This document shows positions 34,989 to 42,948 of a DNA stretch of 50,838 nt, one piece after another. Source of the stretch: Oscillospiraceae bacterium (lineage in GTDB: Bacteria; Bacillota; Clostridia; Oscillospirales; Acutalibacteraceae); assembly GCA_902796905.1 (NCBI GenBank), contig CADBQU010000003.1, positions 1 to 50,838 on the forward strand. The letters run 5' to 3'. How positions within the stretch are numbered: position 1 is the stretch's first letter; each line of letters begins with the position of its first letter. Under the pieces are notes generated by a model that was given only the letters and a program-made list of their open reading frames with translations, was not told the DNA's origin and did not search any database. Position numbers and translations under genes: made by a program.

Positions 34989-37430
34989 ATGAGCAAATTT
35001 AAAGACCTGCAAACAAAAATTATAAAAAAAGATTTCGGCAAAATGAACGATATGCAGTTTGAAGCCGTAACCACGGTAAACGGACCGCTTTTGGTTTTGG
35101 CGGGAGCCGGCAGCGGAAAAACCACCGTTCTTGTAAACCGTATAGCATATTTAATAAAATTCGGTAACGCCTTAAAAAGCGAAGAGCCGGAATATACGCA
35201 AAACGATTTGGAGTTGGGCGAAAGCTATCTTAGGGGCGAAACTTCCCATATTCCGCCGGTATTTAAAAACAATCCGGCTTCTCCTTACGAAATTTTAGCT
35301 ATAACTTTTACCAATAAAGCGGCGGAAGAGCTTAAAAACCGTATATCCAATATTTTGGGTGAAACCGGCAATGTACTTGCGGGAACATTCCACAGCGTTT
35401 GCGCTAAAATTTTAAGAATAAGCGGCGGAGTTTTGGGCTATACTTCGGATTTTACCATTTACGATACAAATGACCAAAAAAGCATAATAAAAGATATTTT
35501 TAAAACCTTAAATGTATCCGAAAAAGATATTTCGGTAAAACACGTTTCTTCAGAAATAAGCAAAGCCAAAGAAGCTTTTTTATCTCCCGAAGAATATGAA
35601 AAATCGGGCTTTGCCAATTATACGCGGTCTTTAATTGCAAAAATTTATGCCGAATACAAAGCGCGCCTTAAAAAGAATAACGCAATGGATTTTGACGACC
35701 TTATAATAAATACCGTTAAACTTTTTGAAAACTTTAAGGATATACGCTTAAAATACGCAAAACGCTTTAAGTATGTTATGGTAGATGAATATCAAGATAC
35801 AAACTTGGCGCAATACAAGCTTGTAACGCTAATGGCAAGCTTTTATAATAATCTTTGCGTTGTGGGCGACGATGACCAAAGCATTTATTCTTTTAGGGGC
35901 GCCACTATAGAAAATATTTTGAATTTTGAAAATGAATTTCCCGGTGCCAAAGTTATAAGACTTGAGCAAAATTACCGCTCTACAAAAACTATTTTAAACG
36001 CCGCCAATGCCATAATCTCAAATAATATAGGCAGAAAAGGCAAAGAACTTTGGACAAGCCTTAAAGAAGATTCAAAAATTGAAATTGCCACTTTGGAAAG
36101 TGAAACGGCAGAAGCAAACTATGTTGCAGAAAAAATATTAAACTATGTAAAAGAAGGGAAAAACTTTTCGGATTTTGCCGTTCTTTACCGTATGAACGCT
36201 CAAAGTAACGCTGTAGAAAATGTTTTTGCGCGAAGCGGCGTTCCTTACAGAATTATAGGCGGCCATCGCTTTTTTGACCGCAAAGAAATAAAAGACGTTA
36301 TGTCTTATCTTTCGTTAATTAATAATAAAAACGACAGTGTTCGCTTAAAGCGCATTATAAACGAACCTAAAAGAGGCATAGGAACTGTTACGCTTAATAA
36401 AGCCGAAAGCATTGCTTCCGCATTAAAAATCTCTCTTTTTGAAGTTCTGGAAAATGTGGAAAATTATCCCCAAATATCCCGTTCGGCAAAAAATATTTTG
36501 CCTTTTTGCAAAATTATAAACGATTTAGCGGAATATCAAAAAACACATACATTGTCCGAAGTTTTAAACGAGGCTTTAAATAAAACGGGATATATGGATA
36601 TGTTGGTAGCCGAAGGCGAACTTTCTTATGAACGCATAGAAAACGTAAACGAATTAAAAACAAGCATTAAACAGTTTGAAAAAGAAAACGGAGAAAACGC
36701 AACCATTGCCGGATTTTTGGAAGAAGTTTCGCTGATAAGCGATATAGATAATTACGACAGCTCCAGCGATGTTGTAACGTTAATGACTCTTCACGCCGCA
36801 AAAGGACTTGAGTTTAACACCGTATTTTTGGTAGGTATGGAGGAAGGCATTTTCCCCGGAAACCAAAGCGTATACGGTGGTTTAAAAGAAATAGAAGAGG
36901 AAAGACGATTGGCTTATGTGGGCGTTACAAGGGCAAGGCGTAAACTTTACATAACCAATGCGTACACCCGTATGCTTTTCGGTACTACAAACCGTAATCT
37001 TCCAAGCAGATTTTTAAAAGAAATTCCGGAAGAATGCTGCAATATTAAAGAATATAATCCGATTTCTTTCAATTCTTATAATTCATACAACTCATATAAT
37101 AATTCGCGCAATTCTTACGGTTCTCAAAAAGGTTTTTCGTATTCCGGTACCGGAAACAGAAGCGGATATGAAAATAACGGCGGATACGGATATGGAACCG
37201 GCGGCGGATATTCAAACCAAACCTCCTCTACCTTTAAACCCGCGGTTAAAAAACCTGCCAAAGCCAAAAAGGTGTATTGCGTAGGCAACCGTGTAAAACA
37301 CAACACATTCGGCGAAGGTACTATATTAAACGTTACAAATATGGGTAACGACAGTTTGCTTGAAATTGCATTTGATAAAATAGGAACCAAAAAAATAATG
37401 GCAAACTTTGCAAAACTTGAAGATATATAA
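34989..37430 (+). CDS. pcrA: ATP-dependent DNA helicase PcrA/UvrD
   Basis: Superfamily-1 3'-5' helicase in repair and plasmid replication. The 813-residue protein has Q-motif MNDMQFEAV, Walker A AGAGSGKTT, motif II VDEYQDTN, QSIYSFRGA, motif IV EQNYRSTKTIL, TLHAAKGLEF, and VGVTRARRKL. After the helicase core comes a Tyr/Asn/Ser then Gly-rich linker (about residues 696-755) coded by near repeats of AATTCATA-like units, and then the C-terminal Tudor-like domain (VGNRVKHNTFGEGTILNV) that contacts RNA polymerase in Firmicutes. The linker is longer than usual. A strong palindromic terminator follows. Confidence 0.95.
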   Translation: MSKFKDLQTKIIKKDFGKMNDMQFEAVTTVNGPLLVLAGAGSGKTTVLVNRIAYLIKFGNALKSEEPEYTQNDLELGESYLRGETSHIPPVFKNNPASPYEILAITFTNKAAEELKNRISNILGETGNVLAGTFHSVCAKILRISGGVLGYTSDFTIYDTNDQKSIIKDIFKTLNVSEKDISVKHVSSEISKAKEAFLSPEEYEKSGFANYTRSLIAKIYAEYKARLKKNNAMDFDDLIINTVKLFENFKDIRLKYAKRFKYVMVDEYQDTNLAQYKLVTLMASFYNNLCVVGDDDQSIYSFRGATIENILNFENEFPGAKVIRLEQNYRSTKTILNAANAIISNNIGRKGKELWTSLKEDSKIEIATLESETAEANYVAEKILNYVKEGKNFSDFAVLYRMNAQSNAVENVFARSGVPYRIIGGHRFFDRKEIKDVMSYLSLINNKNDSVRLKRIINEPKRGIGTVTLNKAESIASALKISLFEVLENVENYPQISRSAKNILPFCKIINDLAEYQKTHTLSEVLNEALNKTGYMDMLVAEGELSYERIENVNELKTSIKQFEKENGENATIAGFLEEVSLISDIDNYDSSSDVVTLMTLHAAKGLEFNTVFLVGMEEGIFPGNQSVYGGLKEIEEERRLAYVGVTRARRKLYITNAYTRMLFGTTNRNLPSRFLKEIPEECCNIKEYNPISFNSYNSYNSYNNSRNSYGSQKGFSYSGTGNRSGYENNGGYGYGTGGGYSNQTSSTFKPAVKKPAKAKKVYCVGNRVKHNTFGEGTILNVTNMGNDSLLEIAFDKIGTKKIMANFAKLEDI

Positions 37431-37470
37431 AAACAAAAACCTCTTTTTAAAAAGAGGTTTTTGTTTTTAA
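37431..37470 (+). terminator. Terminator of pcrA
   Basis: Perfect inverted repeat, AAACAAAAACCTCTTTTT (37431-37448) facing AAAAAGAGGTTTTTGTTT (37449-37466), beginning at the stop codon. Confidence 0.8.
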
Positions 37471-37561
37471 TAAACGGTAAATATTTTAATAAAAAATACA
37501 TTTAATATTTAATAGCAATTGCTTATAAAACTGTAAATTGATGTATAAACATCAGCATTTA

Positions 37562-37590
37562 TTGACAAAAATGTTGAAATAAGTTATAAT
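37562..37590 (+). promoter_or_regulatory. Perfect-consensus promoter with a long leader
   Basis: TTGACA (37562-37567), 17 bases, TATAAT (37585-37590). The first good coding start downstream is at 37943, leaving about 345 bases of leader in which I see no terminator, only a decayed reading frame at 37778-37909. Confidence 0.8.
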
Positions 37591-37777
37591 TGTTTGGAAA
37601 AGAAACGAAAAATTCAGAGATTTTTATATACCTATAAAACAGTGATTTATTTAAAAATATATACGATATATTAATAAAAAACGATAGTTGCATTTATTCT
37701 ATGTATAATAATTTTAAACTTGTTTTGCAGTTGTAGGCAATATGTAATACTATAAAAAATCGAATAAAATCAAATAA

Positions 37778-37909
37778 ACATATAATTGCCGAAGAAAAGA
37801 ATATTTTTATACCGGTACAATATTAAGCGAAAATTTTTTAACTTTGCTCGGATGCAAAAGGGATAACGATTACAGCAAAAAATATATAATAAGAATAATT
37901 AAATTATAA
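37778..37909 (+). pseudogene. Short coding remnant without start
   Basis: An open frame follows a stop at 37775 and ends ...GTILSENFLTLLGC-KRDNDYSKKYIIRIIKL before TAA at 37907. It has no start codon or ribosome site, yet the stretch reads like the end of a real protein. A second frame over 37770-37820 (KHIIAEEKNIFIPV) hints at a frameshift. I do not recognise it. Confidence 0.3.
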
Positions 37910-37942
37910 GTTTTAAAATTTCAAATAATTAACGGAGTTTTT

Positions 37943-38143
37943 ATGATTATTAGTTTTAATAATAAATCTAAATATTTGGTTAGCGTTACGGTAAACAATA
38001 AAAAAGTTTTGATTAAACCGTATAAAAATGAAAAAATCAACGTTGAAAAAACCAAAAATGTAATATTTGAAATTTCAACGGTTAATAAAAGCAAAATAAA
38101 GTTTGATATATTTGACAGTATACTTTTAAACTTTTTTCTTTAG
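37943..38143 (+). CDS. N-terminal part of a split hypothetical protein
   Basis: A 66-residue frame with a good ribosome site (AACGGAG at 37931-37937) and ATG 37943. The product is a beta-rich, Lys/Asn-rich small domain (LVSVTVNNKKVLIKPYKNEK) that looks cytosolic or surface facing. It stops at TAG 38141 right after a TTTTTT run (38132-38137). The next frame is open from 38116 and continues into the membrane protein at 38176, so the two were probably one gene of about 238 codons. No family recognised. Confidence 0.55.
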   Translation: MIISFNNKSKYLVSVTVNNKKVLIKPYKNEKINVEKTKNVIFEISTVNKSKIKFDIFDSILLNFFL

Positions 38144-38175
38144 ATACTATTTTTATAGTTTTAAAAACTACTTTT

Positions 38176-38658
38176 TTGTTAACCGAATTAAATGAATTTG
38201 ATACATTTGAAATATATGAAGAAACCGTAAGATTTGAAAGTAACGGCGAATATCAACGGTTATTTTTAAATTCCGAAAACAAAAATTGCATAAAAGAAAC
38301 CTGCGAAATTTTAGATAAAGACAGATTGATAAAGAATATAAAAAGATTAAATACAGCAAGATATTTTTATGAACCGGTTTTAGAAGATTTTGTGGGCTTG
38401 CCTTTAATTTTAATAATTGTAGGGATTGTTTTAGGAATAGCTGTTAATTTAAAAGCGGCTTTAATATATGCTTTATTTGCTTATATATTTCTTTTTTTAA
38501 TTAATATATTAATTAAAAAGACTTCTTCGTTTTTTATTAAAAAGATAAATAAAAAAATGAATGTTTCGTTATTTGAAGATATGTCTAAATACACAGATGT
38601 AAAATACATTAACGATTATTACTCTAATCCAAACAGAAAATCTTTTTTTGACAAATAA
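38176..38658 (+). CDS. C-terminal part of the split hypothetical membrane protein
   Basis: A 160-residue frame given here from TTG 38176, though that codon has no ribosome site; the frame is open back to 38116 and overlaps the end of the preceding ORF. It has a charged N-terminal half (EYQRLFLNSENKNC, IKNIKRLNTARYFYEP) and two adjacent membrane helices (about residues 73-118, LPLILIIVGIVLGIAVNL and ALIYALFAYIFLFLINIL), then a Lys-rich tail. Lack of an own start supports a frameshift in one gene rather than two genes. Function unknown. Confidence 0.55.
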   Translation: MLTELNEFDTFEIYEETVRFESNGEYQRLFLNSENKNCIKETCEILDKDRLIKNIKRLNTARYFYEPVLEDFVGLPLILIIVGIVLGIAVNLKAALIYALFAYIFLFLINILIKKTSSFFIKKINKKMNVSLFEDMSKYTDVKYINDYYSNPNRKSFFDK

Positions 38659-38739
38659 AAAACCATTAAGAATTATAATTTTAATTACATAAATATATTA
38701 TTTTATATTATTTTTTATATTGATTTTTATATTGATTTT

Positions 38740-38772
38740 ATAACCCGGACAAAAACTGTCCGGGTTATTTTT
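38740..38772. terminator. Terminator between the split membrane gene and nth
   Basis: ATAACCCGGAC (38740-38750) pairs with GTCCGGGTTAT (38758-38768), 7-base loop, then TTTTG on the plus strand. The minus-strand tail is less T-rich. Confidence 0.75.
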
Positions 38773-38783
38773 GTATGGTAAAA

Positions 38784-39443
38784 TTATTTTTTGCCTTTTG
38801 ATTTTGCTTTTTTCTTTATTTTCTTTTTGCAGATAGGGTTTAATATACAATCGTTGCATTTGGGGTTTATAGCTTTGCAAGTGTCCCTGCCGAATAATAC
38901 TATACGGTGGCAAAAGTCGTTGCTTTCGTCGGGCGGTAAAATTTTTCTCATTTCCCGTTCTACAATTAACGGATTTTCGGAATTGACAAACCCCAATCGG
39001 TTTGAAATTCTTATAAAATGAGTATCGGTTACAACTGCCGGTTTGCCGTAAATATCTCCGCAAATAAGATTTGCGGTTTTTCTGCCTATGCCCGGAAGTT
39101 TTATAAGTTCTTCTATTGTATCCGGTACTAAGCCGTTGTATTTATCGCAAATAATTGCGGCGGTTTCTTTTAAGTCTTTGGCTTTGGTTTTATAAAGTCC
39201 GCAGGATTTTATTAAGTTTTCTATGGTTGTAACATCTGCTTCTTTAAAGCTTTGGGCAGTGGGCAGCTGCTTAAATAATTCCGGCGTAACTAAATTTACT
39301 CGGGCGTCGGTACACTGTGCGGATAATCTTATCGCTACCAATAACTGAAAAGGGGAATTATATTTTAAACTGCATTTGGCATTTGGGTAAAGTTGTTTTA
39401 AAAGTTCTACTGCCTTTTGGGCGGTTTGCTGTTTAACGGTCAT
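38784..39443 (-). CDS. nth: Endonuclease III
   Basis: Base-excision-repair glycosylase/AP lyase for oxidised pyrimidines. The 219-residue protein has the helix-hairpin-helix LPGIGRKTANL with catalytic Lys, the catalytic Asp in TDTHFIRISNRLG, and the Fe-S loop Cx6Cx2Cx5C (CKAINPKCNDCILNPIC). SAQCTD replaces the usual SAQTTD. A Lys-rich tail follows the cluster. The gene stands alone. Confidence 0.95.
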   Translation of the reverse strand: MTVKQQTAQKAVELLKQLYPNAKCSLKYNSPFQLLVAIRLSAQCTDARVNLVTPELFKQLPTAQSFKEADVTTIENLIKSCGLYKTKAKDLKETAAIICDKYNGLVPDTIEELIKLPGIGRKTANLICGDIYGKPAVVTDTHFIRISNRLGFVNSENPLIVEREMRKILPPDESNDFCHRIVLFGRDTCKAINPKCNDCILNPICKKKIKKKAKSKGKK

Positions 39444-39681
39444 ATATTTTTACCTCTTAAAAACTTAAATGTATGTTATGTATTTATAAAATTTTATTTT
39501 TTTAAAAGATGTTTTTAAAATATCTTGTAAAAATACCTTTTTATTTGGATTTTACCATATTTTAATTTATTTTTCAATAACGCCGGGTTTTGTTTGGCTT
39601 TTATGTTTTATATTAAAGAAACTAAATAATAAACAATTTTTTTATTAAGAACCGTTAAGAGGTTGTAAACTTTATTATTAC

Positions 39682-39709
39682 TTTACTTTTTTAAAAAATA
39701 TGTTAAAAT
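39682..39709 (+). promoter_or_regulatory. Promoter placed for a leaderless FHA-gene transcript
   Basis: TTTACT (39682-39687), 16 bases, extended -10 TGT-TAAAAT (39701-39709). Normal start-site spacing would begin transcription at about 39716-39718, right at the ATG at 39719. No ribosome site lies upstream of that ATG. Confidence 0.55.
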
Positions 39710-39718
39710 AATATTATT

Positions 39719-40174
39719 ATGAAAGATATAATTTTTAACAACGAAATATGGCAAGAGGCAATGCCCTTTTTTAAAGAGGCACTAAGGCTTTTTGTATTTA
39801 TACCCCTTATAATTTTGCTTATAAGATGGGTAAGGCTTTTGTATGCAAAAAAAGAAATTGAAAAACCCGTAGCATTGCTTGTATCCGAAAAAGGTACCGA
39901 AAAATACGAAATTACGGCTTATGAAACAGCTATAGGAAGAATGAGCGATTCGGATATAGTTTTAAATTATCCTTTTATTTCAAGAAATCATGCGGTTATT
40001 GCTTTTAGAAACGGAGAATGGATAATATTTGATACCGCGTCTAAATCCGGCGTAACCGTAAACGGTAAAAAAATAAAAAAGTGTTATGCGCTTTTAAACG
40101 GAGATACCGTAGGTTTTGCGGGACTGAATTTTATTTTTAGTGCAAAAGATTTTAAAAAGAACAAAAGAAAGTAA
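39719..40174 (+). CDS. FHA-domain membrane protein
   Basis: A 151-residue protein with one membrane helix near the N-terminus (LRLFVFIPLIILLIRWV) and a cytosolic FHA phosphothreonine-binding domain: IGRMSDSDIVLNYPFISRNHAVI contains the conserved Gly-Arg, Ser and His, and SKSGVTVNGKKIKK the Asn-Gly. It is the first gene of a three-gene wall unit with FtsW/RodA and a PBP, so it probably ties Ser/Thr-kinase signals to peptidoglycan synthesis, as in the actinobacterial FhaB-RodA-PbpA set. No kinase or phosphatase gene is nearby. Start codon choice rests on the leaderless promoter. Confidence 0.9.
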   Translation: MKDIIFNNEIWQEAMPFFKEALRLFVFIPLIILLIRWVRLLYAKKEIEKPVALLVSEKGTEKYEITAYETAIGRMSDSDIVLNYPFISRNHAVIAFRNGEWIIFDTASKSGVTVNGKKIKKCYALLNGDTVGFAGLNFIFSAKDFKKNKRK

Positions 40175-40203
40175 AATTTTAAAAAACAAGGATTATTTTA
40201 TAA

Positions 40204-41445
40204 ATGAGTGAAAAAAGATTTAAAAATAAAAAAGAAGCTAAATTTAAAGTAACTCCTACAAAGCTTATAAGCGCGGTTATTTTGTTTCAGCTTATTTGCC
40301 TTTTAAGGCTTGCCTTTTGCGAAACCACCTGGGAAAAGCCCATAGCTTTTATAGGGCTTGGCGTTTTTATGGCGTTTGAAATAATTTATTGCTATTTAAT
40401 AAAACGTTTTATGGGCGGCGGCGGAGTTTTGGAAATTTCCGCTTTCTTTTTATCGGGCGTTGGATTGTTTGCGCTTGCGGGAACTACGCCTTCGGCAGTT
40501 TTATGGCAATTGTTTGCATTTTTTATAGGCGTTGTTTTTTATGTTCTGTTTACTTTGTTTTTAAGTAATTTGGATAGGGTTATGCGCTTTAAAAAATATA
40601 TTATAGCCTTAGCGGTTTTACTGTTGGTTTTAAATTTAACTTTAGGTAAAGTTATAGGCGGCAGTCAAAACTGGATAAGAATAGGCGCATTATCTATGCA
40701 GCCCAGCGAATTTGTTAAAGTGGCTTTTGTTTTGGTAGGTGCTACCACGCTTGAAAAAATGCAAAGCTCTAACCATTTAACTTGGTTTATTGTGTTTTTC
40801 GGCGTTTGTATGGGTTCTTTGGCATGGATGGGAGATTTAGGTACTGCCTGTGTGTTTTTTGCCACATTTTTGGTTTTGTGTTTTTTAAGAAGCGGAAGAT
40901 TGGGCACTATTATTTTAATGGTTTCGGGTGCGGTTTTAGGCGCGGGAGCCATGATTATTGCAAAACCTTATGTTGCAAGAAGATTTAAGGTTTGGCGCCA
41001 CGTATGGGAAAACGCCGACGGATTGGGATATCAGCAAACCAGAACGCTTATAGCTATAGCTTCGGGCGGTTTGTTGGGCGTAGGACCGGGGGAAGGAAAA
41101 TTAAAAGGAGTAGTAGCTTCTACCACAGACCTTATGTTTGGCGTAGTAAGCGAAGAATGGGGATTGCTGCTTGCAACCTTGGTTTTGCTTATATATTTTG
41201 GTTGGGTGGTTTTGGCAATTAAAGGCTCGGCAAATGCAAAATCAAGCTTTTATGCTATTTCCGCAGTGGCCGCTGCGTGCTTATTGCTTTTTCAAGCAGG
41301 ACTTAATGTTTTCGGCGTAACCGATATTATACCCTTAACCGGTATTACTTTACCGTTTGTAAGTAAAGGCGGTTCTTCTATGATAGCTTCGTGGGGATTA
41401 CTTTCGTTTTTAAACTTTGTTCCCAGATTGGGGGAAGAAAAGTAA
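40204..41445 (+). CDS. FtsW/RodA/SpoVE family SEDS glycosyltransferase
   Basis: Polymerises lipid II into glycan strands in partnership with a class B PBP. The 413-residue protein has about ten to twelve helices, SQNWIRIGALSMQPSEFVKVAFV (the conserved catalytic-region motif with QPSE), GYQQTRTLIAIASGG, GVVSEEWGLL with the conserved acidic pair, and the end FVSKGGSSMIASWGLLSFL. It could be RodA- or FtsW-like; the context favours a RodA/PbpA-type pair. Its stop touches the ATG of the PBP gene, so the pair is co-translated. Confidence 0.93.
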   Translation: MSEKRFKNKKEAKFKVTPTKLISAVILFQLICLLRLAFCETTWEKPIAFIGLGVFMAFEIIYCYLIKRFMGGGGVLEISAFFLSGVGLFALAGTTPSAVLWQLFAFFIGVVFYVLFTLFLSNLDRVMRFKKYIIALAVLLLVLNLTLGKVIGGSQNWIRIGALSMQPSEFVKVAFVLVGATTLEKMQSSNHLTWFIVFFGVCMGSLAWMGDLGTACVFFATFLVLCFLRSGRLGTIILMVSGAVLGAGAMIIAKPYVARRFKVWRHVWENADGLGYQQTRTLIAIASGGLLGVGPGEGKLKGVVASTTDLMFGVVSEEWGLLLATLVLLIYFGWVVLAIKGSANAKSSFYAISAVAAACLLLFQAGLNVFGVTDIIPLTGITLPFVSKGGSSMIASWGLLSFLNFVPRLGEEK

Positions 41446-42819
41446 ATGAAAAAAATATCTAAAAGGGCAAAAGCGGCATATTTGCTTTTAATAGTTTTTA
41501 CGGTGGGGTTGGTATTCTTTTATACCAACTTTGCCATAAACGGCGGCAAATGGGCTTTGTCGGCTTATAATACGCATATATACAGCAACGGCGCACTGCA
41601 AACTACGGGGTCTATTGTAGACAGATACGGAAAAGTTTTGGCAAAGTCCGAAAACGGTAAAAGAACTTACTACGAAGATCTTGCAACAAGAAAATCTTTA
41701 ATGCACATAATTGGTGATAATTCCAGCTTTTTATCGGGAAGTATACAACAAACTTATGCCGATAAGCTTGCCGGATATTCGGCTTTAAACGGCGTTCATA
41801 TGCTTTCGGCATTTAATAAGGTTTCTAAAATGGAACTCAGCATAAGCGCAGAGCTTCAAAAAAAAGTAGCAAATGCTTTTGGAAGTAAAAGGGGAGCGGT
41901 AATTGCCTACAACTATAAAACGGGTGAAATTGTATGTTCGCTTTCGGCTCCTAATTATGACCCGCAAAACAAACCCGAAAATTTAGACGGCTCTTATTAC
42001 GAAGGCATATATGTTAACCGTGCTTTAAATGGTATGTATCCTCCCGGAAGTACTTTTAAAATTATAACTTCTATTGCCGCTATAGAAAATATACCCGATA
42101 TTTTTTCTCAAAAATTTGTTTGTAACGGCAAATGCACTATGCCGGACGGCGGAACTATTACCTGCAGCGGCAAACACGGAGAAATAGATTTTAAAAAAGG
42201 TTTTTCGGTTTCGTGTAATGTTGTTTTTGCAAATGTGGCAAATATGGTGGGAGCCGAAAAAATAAAATCCGTTGCCGAAAAGTTTGGTTTTAACCAAAAC
42301 GGTAAAATGGGTAAAATAGGTTACAGCGGCGGATATTACGATGCCGGCAAAGCAGGAGCCACGAATTTAGGATGGTCGGGTATAGGTCAATATACCGTAT
42401 TGGCAAGCCCCATAACAATGATGCAGGTTTCGGGCGCTGTTGCAAACGGAGGCTCTTTAAATTCTCCGAAAGTTGTTAACAGAATTTACAATGCTTTCGG
42501 TATTCCTACCAATTTAAATATAAGCTTACCTAAAAGCGTTATTTCTAACGGTACTTCAAGCACATTAAATGAAATGATGAAAATGGCGGCGGAATATACG
42601 TTTGGCGAAAGTACCGTAAATAATTATTCTTTAAGATGTAAAACAGGTACGGCGGAGGTAGAAAAGGGTAAGCCGCACGCCTGGCTTTCGGGATTTATGG
42701 ACAGCTCCGAAAATCCGTACGCTTTTGCCATAATTGTAGAAAACGGAGGAAGCGCCGCAAGTTCTACAAGATATGTGGCTTTAACGCTTTTAAAAGGATT
42801 AACGGAATTAGACCGATAA
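41446..42819 (+). CDS. Class B penicillin-binding protein (PbpA-like transpeptidase)
   Basis: Cross-links peptidoglycan outside the membrane. The 457-residue protein has a short cytosolic tail, one membrane helix (about residues 10-30) and a penicillin-binding domain with SxxK in PPGSTFKIITS, SxN in SVSCNVVFA and KTG in RCKTGTAEVEKG. The N-terminal dimerisation region is short, as in the PbpA set that pairs with RodA. It begins directly after the FtsW/RodA stop. A shared bidirectional terminator follows. Confidence 0.92.
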   Translation: MKKISKRAKAAYLLLIVFTVGLVFFYTNFAINGGKWALSAYNTHIYSNGALQTTGSIVDRYGKVLAKSENGKRTYYEDLATRKSLMHIIGDNSSFLSGSIQQTYADKLAGYSALNGVHMLSAFNKVSKMELSISAELQKKVANAFGSKRGAVIAYNYKTGEIVCSLSAPNYDPQNKPENLDGSYYEGIYVNRALNGMYPPGSTFKIITSIAAIENIPDIFSQKFVCNGKCTMPDGGTITCSGKHGEIDFKKGFSVSCNVVFANVANMVGAEKIKSVAEKFGFNQNGKMGKIGYSGGYYDAGKAGATNLGWSGIGQYTVLASPITMMQVSGAVANGGSLNSPKVVNRIYNAFGIPTNLNISLPKSVISNGTSSTLNEMMKMAAEYTFGESTVNNYSLRCKTGTAEVEKGKPHAWLSGFMDSSENPYAFAIIVENGGSAASSTRYVALTLLKGLTELDR

Positions 42820-42843
42820 ACCCATAATAAATAATTATAAATT

Positions 42844-42885
42844 AAAAACCTCTCTTACGGGTGTTTGCCCAAAAGAGAGGTTTTT
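42844..42885. terminator. Bidirectional terminator between the PBP and D,D-carboxypeptidase genes
   Basis: AAAAACCTCTCTT (42844-42856) pairs with AAGAGAGGTTTTT (42873-42885); a small GGG/CCC stem lies in the loop. T runs close both strands. Confidence 0.85.
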
Positions 42886-42948
42886 ATAATTTGCTTTTTA
42901 TATTTTTAAATTTAAAATCCTAAAAACTTAAACTTTAAATATTAAAAA

